Shown here piece by piece: positions 22,556-33,087 of a stretch of DNA of 64,000 nucleotides (its first letter is position 1; each line of letters starts with the position of its first letter). The stretch is from Candidatus Bacteroides merdipullorum (lineage in GTDB: Bacteria; Bacteroidota; Bacteroidia; Bacteroidales; Bacteroidaceae). The notes under the pieces were generated by a model. The model was not told the origin of the DNA. It did no database searches and saw nothing but the letters and a program-made list of their open reading frames with translations. Location: contig DXCK01000113.1 in assembly GCA_019116045.1 (NCBI GenBank), forward strand, positions 1-64,000, read 5' to 3'. Position numbers and translations under genes: made by a program.

Positions 22556-25084
22556 ATGAAAAGATTTCTTATCGTGTGGGCCATGTCTCTTGTGGCCCTG
22601 GCAGTTTGTTCGCAAGAGAAAGTAACGGAATATGCGATGCGTCCGGCCGTCGTGGTGCGGATGCCTTTGCAAAGTGACAGTATCAATCAGAAAGGCGAGA
22701 AGTTTGGTGCTGCCGAGTTGCTGAAGACCCAGATACCTTTTGACTTTGCCCAGGCCGGACGAGTGTCGGCCGATACGGCTGGCTATGTGACGGTGGAGAA
22801 GCCGCAGACAGATAATTTGCTTTACTTGTTTTCCACCCGTTTTCGGGCCGAACGTTTCATGAAAGGCAGGTTGAGAGTTTCTTCTCCGGCTCGTTTTGAA
22901 GTGTTTGTCAACGGGCGTTCCCAGCGTTCGAAGACTACGGCTGAAGATAGTTTGCCGCAGGTACGCCCTGTCGAGATAGACCTGCGTCTGGAGCCGGAGG
23001 CTGATTATGAAATCGTGGTTAAGCTGCTTGCTACGGCTGGAGATAAGGTACAACCTGTGCTGAAATGTGAGCTGGAAAAAGACGAGGAGTTTTCCGATGT
23101 GGTTTGCCGTATGGCTCCCGACTTGAAACGTCGTCTTTCTTTGTTCGATACCAATTTCGGCAGCCGCGTGGCATCGGTGTCTTTGTCGCCCGACGGCAAG
23201 TATCTGTTGACTCGATACAGTGATAATTATGACCTGAAGCGTTCGCGTTCGCATACGGAGCTGACGGAAGTGAAGTCTGGGCGGGTTTTGTTGCCCAATG
23301 TGGGTGAGAACATGAGCTGGATGCCTCGGGGTAATCGTTTGTATTACACCGTGACGGGCAAGCAAGGGAACGACCTTATGGTCTATGACCCGGCCAGCGG
23401 GCAGGAAGCTGTCTTGTACCGCAACATTCCGGAAGGGTATTTCACTTGGTCGCCCCGTGAAGATTTTCTCATATATACAGAGACCGAGGAGGGCGAAAAG
23501 GTTGACGGCCCTTTGAAGCGTCTGTTGCATCCGGATGACCGTATCCCCGGTTCGCGCAACCGCTTTTACCTGGTGAAATATGATTTGTCGACAGGGCTTT
23601 CCGAACGTTTGACTTATGGCAGCGCCAGTGTTTATTTGAATGACATTTCGCCCGACGGTACGAAGTTGCTTTGCAGCACTCAGAAGCCTAATATCACGAA
23701 ATGCCCTTTCTCGCTCACTTCTGTTTTCCAGCTTGACCTGGCTACTTTGCAGGCCGACACGTTGGTGAAGTGGGATGCTTATGTCAATGGTGCGTCTTAT
23801 TCGCCTGATGGCACCCGCTTGCTCCTGACGGGCAGTCCTTCGGCTTTTGGTGGCATCGGCAAGAACTGCGGTGAGCTGCCCATAGCCAATGACTTTGACG
23901 TGCAGGCTTTCCTGATGGATTTGCAGACTCGCGAGGTCGAGCCTATCACCCGCGATTTTGACCCGGCGATCATTTCTTCTGTTTGGAACCGGGCAGACGG
24001 TTGCATCTATTTCAATACGACAGATCGGGATTGCCAGCATGTGTACCGTTATGTGCCGGACAAGGACGTGTTCGAGATGTTGCCTTTGGAGGAAGATGTG
24101 GTTTATGGTTTTTCTCTGCCCGACGACGATGCTTCGCTCATGGCCTATGTGGGTGGGGGAAACACCAGCGCCGGTGTGGCTTATCTGTATGACCGCAAAA
24201 AGGGGAAGTCTGCTTTGCTGGCCGACCCGATGAAGGAAGCGTTGGACAAGATAGAGCTGGGAGAGATGCAGCCGTGGAACTTTACGGCTGCGGACGGCAC
24301 GCTGATTGAAGGCATGATGTGTCTGCCGCCCGACTTCGACCCGCAGAAGAAATATCCCCTCATTGTTTATTATTATGGCGGTACGACGCCCACTACGCGT
24401 GGCCTGACCAGCCCTTACAGTCCGCAGCTTTTCGCTTCGCGCGATTATGTGGTCTATGTCATCAATCCCAGTGGTGCCATCGGTTACGGGCAGGAGTTTT
24501 CGGCCCGCCACGTTAATGCGTGGGGCGACTGGACCGCCGACGAGATTATCGAGGGGACAAAGAAGTTTTGTGACGCCCATCCGTTTGTCGATGCCAAGCG
24601 CATCGGTTGCTTGGGCGCATCGTATGGTGGCTTCATGACGATGTACCTCCAGACGAAGACCGACCTTTTTGCCGCCGCTGTTTCACACGCAGGCATAAGC
24701 AACGTGACCAGCTATTGGGGCGAGGGCTATTGGGGCTATTCGTACAACGGAGTTGCGGCGGCCGATAGCTATCCGTGGAATCGTCCTGACCTGTTTACCA
24801 AGCATGGCGCTTTGTTCAATGCGGACAAGATTAATACGCCTCTCTTGCTGCTGCACGGAACGGTGGACACCAACGTGCCTATCGGCGAGAGTATCCAGTT
24901 GTATAATGCGTTGAAGATTTTGGGTAAACCCGTGGAATTTATTACGGTGGAGGGAGAGAACCATTTCATCAGCGATTACGAAAAACGTGTCCTCTGGCAC
25001 AATTCTATCATGGCTTGGTTTGCCCGCTGGTTGCAGGACAGTCCCCAGTGGTGGGACGACCTCTATCCGGAGCGTCATTGGTAG
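22556..25084 (+). CDS. S9-family prolyl oligopeptidase / DPP IV-like peptidase
   Basis: GCLGASYGGFMTMYLQTKTDLF nucleophile elbow; C-terminal alpha/beta hydrolase domain. Confidence 0.93.
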   Translation: MKRFLIVWAMSLVALAVCSQEKVTEYAMRPAVVVRMPLQSDSINQKGEKFGAAELLKTQIPFDFAQAGRVSADTAGYVTVEKPQTDNLLYLFSTRFRAERFMKGRLRVSSPARFEVFVNGRSQRSKTTAEDSLPQVRPVEIDLRLEPEADYEIVVKLLATAGDKVQPVLKCELEKDEEFSDVVCRMAPDLKRRLSLFDTNFGSRVASVSLSPDGKYLLTRYSDNYDLKRSRSHTELTEVKSGRVLLPNVGENMSWMPRGNRLYYTVTGKQGNDLMVYDPASGQEAVLYRNIPEGYFTWSPREDFLIYTETEEGEKVDGPLKRLLHPDDRIPGSRNRFYLVKYDLSTGLSERLTYGSASVYLNDISPDGTKLLCSTQKPNITKCPFSLTSVFQLDLATLQADTLVKWDAYVNGASYSPDGTRLLLTGSPSAFGGIGKNCGELPIANDFDVQAFLMDLQTREVEPITRDFDPAIISSVWNRADGCIYFNTTDRDCQHVYRYVPDKDVFEMLPLEEDVVYGFSLPDDDASLMAYVGGGNTSAGVAYLYDRKKGKSALLADPMKEALDKIELGEMQPWNFTAADGTLIEGMMCLPPDFDPQKKYPLIVYYYGGTTPTTRGLTSPYSPQLFASRDYVVYVINPSGAIGYGQEFSARHVNAWGDWTADEIIEGTKKFCDAHPFVDAKRIGCLGASYGGFMTMYLQTKTDLFAAAVSHAGISNVTSYWGEGYWGYSYNGVAAADSYPWNRPDLFTKHGALFNADKINTPLLLLHGTVDTNVPIGESIQLYNALKILGKPVEFITVEGENHFISDYEKRVLWHNSIMAWFARWLQDSPQWWDDLYPERHW

Positions 25085-25104
25085 CCGGTTGGCAGGCAGG
25101 CATA

Positions 25105-25149
25105 CAAAAAACCGTTCCCTCGAATAGACAAGCTGGGAACGGTTTTTTT
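25105..25149 (+). terminator. Rho-independent terminator after S9 peptidase
   Basis: AAAACCGTTCCC ... GGGAACGGTTTTTTT. Confidence 0.85.
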
Positions 25150-25713
25150 GTGTTAGTATGCTTACTCTTCTTCGGCCTCTCTCTGCAATCTTTACGCATG
25201 ACTCCCCTTTTCGGGGCTGTTTCGGCCTCCCTCCCGTGCTGTTGGCCGTATTGCCAACCTGCAACGGGAAGAAGAACCACCACAAACAAACATAAACAGG
25301 ACTGCTTACTTTTTTACTAACTCTTTAGGTCAACTCTTTTTTGTAGGTCTAAAAAACTATGCTTAAAGTTGGATTTAATAAGGTATCTGTATATATTTTC
25401 TCTCAAATACTGTGCCACGTTAGGCAATCGCCTGTTCTTTGCCGTTTTTTTCGGCTTTCTGTACCCAAAAAGTTAGGGTTCGGCAGAGGTTTCCTTCTTC
25501 CGGGCAACGGATTCCCTTCTTTCGGACAGGAGCCATGCTCCTTCCGGATGATAGCTATGTGCTTAAAAAAGAGAAGGATAGTGAGCCGTGGAAAAAGAAT
25601 CCGCCGGCAGTGGGGTGTCGGCGGAAAAGTGGTTTGTGGAAAAGGAGGGTGCAGTGTGGAAAGTTGTGGAAAGTGTGGAATGTGTTGTGGAATTATTCCA
25701 CACCTCTTCCTTC

Positions 25714-27042
25714 TTATGCCTCAATGCCGTAGGCTTTCAACTTGTTGTAAAGCGTCTTTCGGTCGATGCCCAGCAGTTGGGCGGCTCGGCTTTTGTTGTT
25801 TCCCGTTTGCCGCAAGGCTTCGATGATGTGTTGCTTCTCTGCCTCTTCGTTGCGCAGTGGCAAGTAGGCCGATGTGGGTGTGGCCTCGGGCAAGTCGCTC
25901 AAGTCGGCCGGCGTGATGTAGGCCCCGGTGGCCAGCAGCGTGGCGCGCCGGATGGCATTTTTCATTTGCCGCAGGTTGCCGGGCCAGGGATAGTCCATCA
26001 GCAGTTGGGCGGCGCGTTCGTCAAACCCTGCCACTTCCTTGCCCATCTCTCGGTTGGCTTGGCTCAGGAAAGAACGTGCGAAGAGCATGATGTCTTCTTT
26101 CCGGTCTTTCAGCGTCGGGATGCGCAGGGTGAACTCGTTGATGCGGTGATACAAGTCTTCGCGGAACAGGCCTTTTTCGATGGCCACCTCCAGGTTTTCG
26201 TTGGTGGCAGACACCAGACGCACGTCCACTTGGATTTCTTTTCCCGACCCCACGGGGCGCACCTTCCGCTCTTGCAGGGCGCGCAGCAGTTGTACCTGTA
26301 CTTCATAGCTTAGGTTTCCTATTTCATCCAGGAAAATCGTACCGCCGTTAGCTTCGACAAAAGCACCCGTCTTGTCGCTTGTGGCTCCTGTGAAAGCTCC
26401 CTTTACGTGCCCGAAAAACTCCGATGCCGCCAGCTCCTTGGGGATAGACCCGCAGTCGATGGCTATGAACGGACTGCCGGCGCGTTTGCTCAGCCGGTGG
26501 ATGCGGTGGGCTACATATTCCTTGCCAGTCCCGCTGGCACCGTTGATAAGGACAGACATGTTGGTGGGTGCCACCAGTCGGACATAGTTGTACAGTTGGC
26601 GGGCAGCCTCACTTTGCCCCTCAATGAAGTCCGTCGTTTCCTCTGTCGTTGGTGTTTTGAGCTTGGCTGCCGCAGGCTGCGTGCCGGTGTCCAGGGCTTC
26701 GCCTATTTTTTTTAGCAGCTCGTCCGGGTTGACAGGCTTGGACACATAGTCCCGTGCCCCCATCTTCATGGCCTGCACAGCCGACTGGATGTCGGCATAT
26801 CCCGTCATGATGATGAGCGGTATGGACTTTTGCTCGTCTGCCAGCCACCGGAGCAGGTCTGTCCCGTCGTGGTCGGGCAGGCGCAGGTCGGACAGGATTA
26901 AATCCACGTTTTCCGTTTCGAGGTGTTTCCGGGCACGGGCCACATTGCTGGCCGAGGCTACTTGGAACCCCTTCTTCCCCAGCCACGTCTTCAGCATCAT
27001 GCCATAGGTGATATCGTCTTCTACGATTAAAATGGATTTCAT
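25714..27042 (-). CDS. Sigma-54-dependent NtrC-type response regulator (REC-AAA+-Fis HTH)
   Basis: MKSILIVEDDITYGMML; GASGTGKEYVAH; KGAFTGATSDKTG (GAFTGA); Fis-like C-terminus. Start set at 27042. Confidence 0.95.
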   Translation of the reverse strand: MKSILIVEDDITYGMMLKTWLGKKGFQVASASNVARARKHLETENVDLILSDLRLPDHDGTDLLRWLADEQKSIPLIIMTGYADIQSAVQAMKMGARDYVSKPVNPDELLKKIGEALDTGTQPAAAKLKTPTTEETTDFIEGQSEAARQLYNYVRLVAPTNMSVLINGASGTGKEYVAHRIHRLSKRAGSPFIAIDCGSIPKELAASEFFGHVKGAFTGATSDKTGAFVEANGGTIFLDEIGNLSYEVQVQLLRALQERKVRPVGSGKEIQVDVRLVSATNENLEVAIEKGLFREDLYHRINEFTLRIPTLKDRKEDIMLFARSFLSQANREMGKEVAGFDERAAQLLMDYPWPGNLRQMKNAIRRATLLATGAYITPADLSDLPEATPTSAYLPLRNEEAEKQHIIEALRQTGNNKSRAAQLLGIDRKTLYNKLKAYGIEA

Positions 27043-27134
27043 TGCCTTCACTTTAGGTTTTCTTTTGCCAACAAAGGTAAGAGGTTTTGACTGAAAGTCG
27101 TATATTTGCAGGCTTAAATTAAACAAAAAGGTAA

Positions 27135-27974
27135 ATGAAGCGAAACATCATTGTCATATTAACCATACTCGTTTGCGGCTTGACAGCCTGCAAACCGGGA
27201 ACAAATCAAGGTAAAATGGAAAAAGAAACCAAACTGAAAATCGAAACTACAGCAGGTGACATCGTGGTGAAGCTCTACAACGAAACACCGAAACACCGTG
27301 ACAACTTTATCAAGCTGGCCAAGGAAGGTATGTATGACGGAACCCTGTTTCACCGCGTCATCAAAGACTTCATGATTCAAGCGGGCGACCCTCAGAGCAA
27401 GAATGCACCGAAAGGTAAGTCGCTTGGCGCAGGCGACGTGGGCTATACCATCCCTGCCGAGTTCGTTTATCCGAAATACTTTCACAAGCGAGGTGCCTTG
27501 TCGGCTGCCCGTCAAGGCGATAACGTCAATCCCGAGAAAGCATCATCTGGCTGCCAATTCTACATCGTGACGGGTAAGGTGTATAACGACTCGTCGCTGG
27601 CAAACATGCAGGAACAGATTAACCAGATGCATTTGCAGAACGCGTTCAATGCGCTGGCGCAAAAGCACATGAAAGACATCTACAAGATGCGCCGTGAGAA
27701 TGATCAGGAGGGGTTGATGAAGTTGCAAGATGAACTGATTGAACAGGCTGAGGCACAGATGGCCGGGAAACCTCGTTTTGAGTTTACGCCTGAGCAATGG
27801 CAGGCATACACCACAGTCGGAGGAACGCCCCACCTGGACGGCGAGTACACCGTTTTCGGCGAAGTCTTGGAGGGCATGGATGTGGTAGACAAAATACAGC
27901 GCGTCAAGACCGACCGCAACGATCGCCCTGAAGAAAATGTTGTCATCAGTAAAGTGACTGTCCTTGAAGATTAA
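27135..27974 (+). CDS. Cyclophilin-type peptidyl-prolyl cis-trans isomerase, lipoprotein
   Basis: LTACKPG lipobox; FHRVIKDFMIQAGDP; SGCQFYIVTGK. Confidence 0.93.
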   Translation: MKRNIIVILTILVCGLTACKPGTNQGKMEKETKLKIETTAGDIVVKLYNETPKHRDNFIKLAKEGMYDGTLFHRVIKDFMIQAGDPQSKNAPKGKSLGAGDVGYTIPAEFVYPKYFHKRGALSAARQGDNVNPEKASSGCQFYIVTGKVYNDSSLANMQEQINQMHLQNAFNALAQKHMKDIYKMRRENDQEGLMKLQDELIEQAEAQMAGKPRFEFTPEQWQAYTTVGGTPHLDGEYTVFGEVLEGMDVVDKIQRVKTDRNDRPEENVVISKVTVLED

Positions 27975-29202
27975 TCACCATATACTGGACAACGGCTTGC
28001 GACTGGTGCATCACGAAGACACCGGTACGCAGATGGTGGCACTGAACATTGTCTACGACGTCGGGGCGCGCGATGAACACCCTGATCATACAGGCTTTGC
28101 TCATTTGTTCGAGCATCTGATGTTCGGAGGGTCGAAGCACATTCCCGACTATGACGTACCCTTGCAATTGGCTGGCGGTGAGAACAACGCTTGGACCAAC
28201 AATGACATTACCAATTACTATCTGACTGTGCCTGCCACGAACGTCGAGATTGGCTTCTGGTTGGAATCTGACCGGATGCTGGAACTGGCCTTCAGTCCAC
28301 GTAGTCTGGAGGTGCAGCGTGGGGTGGTGATGGAAGAGTTCAGACAACGTTGCCTGAATCAGCCTTACGGTGATGCGGGTCATTTGCTGCGTCCGTTGGC
28401 TTATCGCGTACATCCGTATCGTTGGCCCACCATTGGCAAGGATTTGTCTCATATCGCTAATGCTACGCTGGACGAGGTGAAAGAATTCTTCTTCCGTCAT
28501 TATGCACCCAACAATGCTGTGCTGGCCGTGACGGGCCATCTGTCGTGGGACGAGACGCGCCGTCTGGCCGATAAATGGTTCGGCCCTATCCCGCGCCGCG
28601 ACATTGCGCGGCGGGTTTTGCCGCAAGAACCAGAACAGATGGAAGAACGTCGCCTGACAGTAGAACGCAATGTACCGCTCGATGCTTTGTACATGGCCTT
28701 TCGTATGTGCGGGCGTGGCGAGGCAGATTATTATGCCTTCGATGCTTTGTCTGACGTCTTGAGCAACGGGCGTTCCAGTCGGTTGACGCAGCATCTGGTG
28801 CAAGAGCGAAAGCTTTTCTCGAACATCGATGCTTACGTCTCCGGTTCGCGTGATTCGGGACTCTTGTATGTTAACGGAAAACCTTCGTCGGGCGTTACCT
28901 TGGAAGAGGCTGAGGCTGCCGTGTGGGAAGAGTTGGAGCGCTTGGCTCAGGAACCTGTGGACGAACGGGAATTGGAGAAGGTAAAAAACAAGTTCGAGTC
29001 AACGCAGATTTTCGGTAATATTAATTACTTGAATGTGGCTACCAACTTGGCTTGGTTTGAACTGACCGGGAAGGCTGAAGATATCGACCGCGAGGTAGAG
29101 CGTTATCGTGCTGTGGATGCTGGGCAATTGCAGGCAGTTGCTCGACGGGCGTTCCGGCGAACGAATGTTAATGTTTTGTATTATAGAACTCACGCTAAAT
29201 AA
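27964..29202 (+). CDS. M16-family zinc metallopeptidase (TTG start, overlaps cyclophilin by 11 nt)
   Basis: HTGFAHLFEHLMFGGS (HxxEH). Confidence 0.92.
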   Translation: MKINHHILDNGLRLVHHEDTGTQMVALNIVYDVGARDEHPDHTGFAHLFEHLMFGGSKHIPDYDVPLQLAGGENNAWTNNDITNYYLTVPATNVEIGFWLESDRMLELAFSPRSLEVQRGVVMEEFRQRCLNQPYGDAGHLLRPLAYRVHPYRWPTIGKDLSHIANATLDEVKEFFFRHYAPNNAVLAVTGHLSWDETRRLADKWFGPIPRRDIARRVLPQEPEQMEERRLTVERNVPLDALYMAFRMCGRGEADYYAFDALSDVLSNGRSSRLTQHLVQERKLFSNIDAYVSGSRDSGLLYVNGKPSSGVTLEEAEAAVWEELERLAQEPVDERELEKVKNKFESTQIFGNINYLNVATNLAWFELTGKAEDIDREVERYRAVDAGQLQAVARRAFRRTNVNVLYYRTHAK

Positions 29203-30552
29203 ATGAACCGATTGTTGCAGACGTACGGTGCACATTACCGGACTTTGTTTTCTTTGGGGATGCCTATCGTGGTGGGCCAGTTGGGAGTTATAGTTCTTGG
29301 CTTTGCCGATACGTTGATGATTGGGCATCACAGCACGCCGGAACTGGGGGCGGCCTCGTTCGTGAATAATATGTTCAACCTTTGTATTATTTTCAGTACG
29401 GGGTTTAGTTATGGCTTGACACCTGTTGTCGGCAGCTTTTATGGGCGTGGACAGTGGGCTGAGGCAGGAAGCGCACTGCGTGCCAGCTTGGTAGCCAATG
29501 TATGGGTGGCTCTATTGGAAATGGCTGTGATGGGTATTCTTTATTTTAATATTGAGCGTCTGGGTCAGCCCGAAGAGTTACTTCCTCTTATCAAACCTTA
29601 CTATTTGGTATTGCTGGTTTCGTTGCTCTTTGTCATGTTGTTTAATGCTTTCAAACAGTTTACCGATGGTATTACAGACACAAGTACAGCGATGTGGATT
29701 CTGTTGGGGGGGAATGCAATGAACATCGTAGGGAATTATATTCTTATTAATGGTAAGCTTGGTCTGCCCGAGTTAGGGTTGCTGGGGGCGGGGCTGAGTA
29801 CGTTGTTGTCACGCGTCATGATGGTGGTCGTCTTTGCGTGGATAGTGCTTCGTGCGCGCCGTTTCCGTCGTTATCGGGTAGGCCTGTTGCGGCGTCCCTG
29901 GTCTTCGGTGTTGTTCCGTCGTCTCAATGCGTTGGGGTGGCCAGTCGGGTTGCAGATGGGGATGGAGACTGCGTCTTTCAGCCTGAGTGTGATAATGGTA
30001 GGCTGGTTGGGCACGGTTGCTTTAGCTTCGCACCAGATTATGCTGACCATTTCTCAGTTCACCTTTATGATGTATTATGGCATGGGCGCGGCGGTGGCCG
30101 TGAGGGTCAGCAATTATCATGGACGAGGGGATGTCGTGAACGTGCGTCGTTCGGCTTATGCGGGCTTTCACCTGATAATGGCAATGGCTGTTGTGTTGTC
30201 GTTGATTGTTTTCGTATGTCGTCCCTGGGTCGCAGGCTGGTTTACGGACAGTGCAGAAGTGGCCGTGCTGGTACCAGCTTTGTTTGTACCTTTTCTCATC
30301 TATCAGTTTGGAGACGGATTGCAGATAACGTTTGCCAATGCTTTGCGCGGTACGTCGGATGTGCGACCGATGATGTTTATTGCTTTCATTGCTTATTTTG
30401 TTGTATCCTTGCCTGTGGGCTACTTGTTCGCTTTTGTGCTGAATTGGGAGCTGGTGGGCATTTGGATGGCCTTTCCTTTCGGTTTGACTACGGCGGGTGT
30501 GCTGTTTTGGTTACGTTTTCGTCGTCGTACACATGCAGATGTGCGGTGCTGA
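29203..30552 (+). CDS. MATE-family multidrug efflux transporter
   Basis: LGMPIVVGQLGVIVLGFADTLMIGHHSTPELGAASFVNN; multi-TM. Confidence 0.93.
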   Translation: MNRLLQTYGAHYRTLFSLGMPIVVGQLGVIVLGFADTLMIGHHSTPELGAASFVNNMFNLCIIFSTGFSYGLTPVVGSFYGRGQWAEAGSALRASLVANVWVALLEMAVMGILYFNIERLGQPEELLPLIKPYYLVLLVSLLFVMLFNAFKQFTDGITDTSTAMWILLGGNAMNIVGNYILINGKLGLPELGLLGAGLSTLLSRVMMVVVFAWIVLRARRFRRYRVGLLRRPWSSVLFRRLNALGWPVGLQMGMETASFSLSVIMVGWLGTVALASHQIMLTISQFTFMMYYGMGAAVAVRVSNYHGRGDVVNVRRSAYAGFHLIMAMAVVLSLIVFVCRPWVAGWFTDSAEVAVLVPALFVPFLIYQFGDGLQITFANALRGTSDVRPMMFIAFIAYFVVSLPVGYLFAFVLNWELVGIWMAFPFGLTTAGVLFWLRFRRRTHADVRC

Positions 30553-30769
30553 AGGCATTGTCATCATTTGCGTTATGCTTTGTCAGACTTTGAGAGCTTG
30601 TAATATGTCGGCGTATGGCAGATGTATTTTTGTCGTGTACGGCTATGTCTGTTTTCAAACGGAAGATGTAAACCTTCGTTTAGCCTCCTTTGAAAAGTAG
30701 GTGTCAGACAGGAGGCTTGCTCTTGTTTTTTCTGTATATTTGCTCCGGAATACATTTCTACCTACGCTT

Positions 30770-33052
30770 ATGAATAATGTATCGAGGCTAAAAGTCGTGG
30801 TCGGTTATACGGTGATGCTGGCCGTGTTGTTCTTTTCTCTTTACTTTGTCCACCGTGAAATGGCCAATCTGACGCAGTCCGAAGGACAAAGCACTCAGTG
30901 GATGGACAGTCTTTCGACACTGTTGCAAGAAAAAGATGCCAATACTGTTCGCATTTTACGTACGCTGGCCGAGGTGAACGATAGTCTTATCTCAGCCTCA
31001 TGGGCCGAGCGTATCATCACCAGCCGTGATACGGTAGTGGTGCGTCCGCGCGTACAGCATCGGCGCGTGGTCCATACGGACACGGTCGTTACGCAGCCTG
31101 TTGTTCCTCGGGGATTTTTCCGGAGGCTGCGTGATGCTTTTGTACCATCCAAGCAAGATTCGGCAGTGCAGGTAAAGACTTCCGTCGAGTACGCTACCGA
31201 TACTTTGCTGGAGGTTTACAACCCTTTGGACACTTTGCAGGCGCGTCTTAAAGCTGTTGTTGAGCGCGAACGTGAAGCCAATACACTTATTCATAAACGG
31301 AAGCGTCGCCTGCAACAAGTCAATACTCAATTGTCGGCACGTATAGATACCCTTTTGCGTCATTACGAAGAGAATGCTTTGGAGCGAGCCAAGGCCGATG
31401 CTACCTATCGTCAAGAAGTTCGCTTACAGTCGGCACAGATAGTGGGAGGCATCGCCGTAGGCGCTGTTTTACTGGCAGCTTTGTTCCTTGCTTTGATAGG
31501 GAGGGACATCACCCGCAGTAACCGATACCGGAACGAACTGGAAGAAGCGCGCCGACGGGCAGAAGACTTGCTGGCCATTCGTGAGAAAATGATGCTGGCC
31601 ATTACTCATGATTTCAAAGCACCTTTGGGCTCTATCATCGGCTATACTGACTTGCTGGAGCGGCAGGCGGCGATGGACGGGCAGCAACGCTCATACCTGG
31701 AGAACATGCGCGCATCGTCACAACATTTATTGAAACTGGTGACTGACCTGCTTGACTTTCATCGGTTGGAACAACATAAGGCTGACATCAACCGTGTGCC
31801 CTTTTGTCCAGCCGACCTTTTAGATGCTATCTGCGTTAGTTTTCGGCCTCTCACTGTCGAAAAAGGCTTGCAACTGCATTGCTGTCTGGCACCCGAATTG
31901 TCTGGTACATACGTTTGCGATCCTTTACGTTTGCGACAGATTGTAACCAACCTCCTTTCTAACGCCGTTAAGTTTACTGACCGAGGTACTATCACCCTGA
32001 CGGCTGGCTACGAAGAAAACCGACTCGTTTTGGCTGTTTCCGATACGGGAAGAGGCATGGAACCAGCCGATCGAGAACGTATCTTTCATGAATTTACCCG
32101 TCTGCCTGGTGCTCAGGGAGAAGAAGGTTTCGGTTTGGGACTGTCTATTGTTAAGATGCTGGTACAGCTATTGGGAGGAACCATCGAAGTAGAAAGTACG
32201 TTAGGAAAAGGGAGTACCTTTACCGTACGTATTCCTATGTCATATACTGCAGAAGCGCTACCTGTTCCTTCTGTCACAGTTCCCGATGCTTCTCCGGCTT
32301 TGTCCTATGCCCCATCCAATATGTCTGCCCACTTCCGTCGTCTGCTGCTGATAGATGATGACCGTATCCAATTATCATTAACGGCTGCCATGCTGAAACA
32401 GAAAGGTATTGACACCGTTACTTGCTTACAGGTAGATGACTTGCTGGATGCTTTGCGTACAACTCATTTCGATGCCTTGTTGACAGATGTGCAAATGCCT
32501 GCTCTCAATGGTTTTGAACTCCTGCAACTTTTGCGCGCTTCGAACATTCCCCAGGCACGAACTATCCCAGTCATTGCTATTACGGCACGCAGTGATATGC
32601 AACGAAATGAATTCACCTCGCATGGATTTACGGGATGCTTGCACAAACCCTTCAGCGCGCAAGAACTTATGGAAGAACTAGAACATCTGGGACAGTTAGA
32701 TTTCTCAGCTCTTACGACTTTTTCGACAGATGACCCGGAAGAAGCTCAGTCCATACTTCGTACTTTTGCTGATGAGACCCGACTTAATGTAGAACGTATC
32801 CATCGTGCGCTGGATGAAGAAGATGTCGGGGCACTGGCTGCCGTAGCTCATAAGATGCTTCCTCTTTTTACTTTGATAGGTGCAACGGCTTTGGTTTCGT
32901 TGTTGAGGCAATTGGAAGCTTCTGCCAACCTCTCGTGGGAAGAAAGTTTGAAAATAACAGCTACGCAGGCATTAAGCGAAATAGAAACAGTATTGCAACA
33001 GTTGGAACAGATAGTTTTTCTGCCTTCTGGACATACTATTTCCGGAAAATAA
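30770..33052 (+). CDS. Hybrid sensor histidine kinase (HisKA-HATPase-REC-Hpt)
   Basis: MLAITHDFKAPLGSIIGYTDLL; FGLGLSIVKMLVQLLGG; LLIDDDRIQLSLT...LTDVQMPALNG; C-terminal Hpt-like AAVAHKMLPLFTLIG. Confidence 0.92.
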   Translation: MNNVSRLKVVVGYTVMLAVLFFSLYFVHREMANLTQSEGQSTQWMDSLSTLLQEKDANTVRILRTLAEVNDSLISASWAERIITSRDTVVVRPRVQHRRVVHTDTVVTQPVVPRGFFRRLRDAFVPSKQDSAVQVKTSVEYATDTLLEVYNPLDTLQARLKAVVEREREANTLIHKRKRRLQQVNTQLSARIDTLLRHYEENALERAKADATYRQEVRLQSAQIVGGIAVGAVLLAALFLALIGRDITRSNRYRNELEEARRRAEDLLAIREKMMLAITHDFKAPLGSIIGYTDLLERQAAMDGQQRSYLENMRASSQHLLKLVTDLLDFHRLEQHKADINRVPFCPADLLDAICVSFRPLTVEKGLQLHCCLAPELSGTYVCDPLRLRQIVTNLLSNAVKFTDRGTITLTAGYEENRLVLAVSDTGRGMEPADRERIFHEFTRLPGAQGEEGFGLGLSIVKMLVQLLGGTIEVESTLGKGSTFTVRIPMSYTAEALPVPSVTVPDASPALSYAPSNMSAHFRRLLLIDDDRIQLSLTAAMLKQKGIDTVTCLQVDDLLDALRTTHFDALLTDVQMPALNGFELLQLLRASNIPQARTIPVIAITARSDMQRNEFTSHGFTGCLHKPFSAQELMEELEHLGQLDFSALTTFSTDDPEEAQSILRTFADETRLNVERIHRALDEEDVGALAAVAHKMLPLFTLIGATALVSLLRQLEASANLSWEESLKITATQALSEIETVLQQLEQIVFLPSGHTISGK

Positions 33053-33087
33053 TTGCTTACTTTGTGTACTGTTAACTCATACGACGT

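Noticed and set aside
22553-24580. 675-aa minus-strand ORF antisense to the S9 peptidase
   Set aside because: Shadow ORF; the plus strand has clear peptidase motifs and the antisense protein has no recognizable domain.
25635-25703. DnaA-box cluster / oriC
   Set aside because: Motif is TGTGGAA rather than TGTGGATAA, no AT-rich unwinding element, no dnaA/dnaN context.
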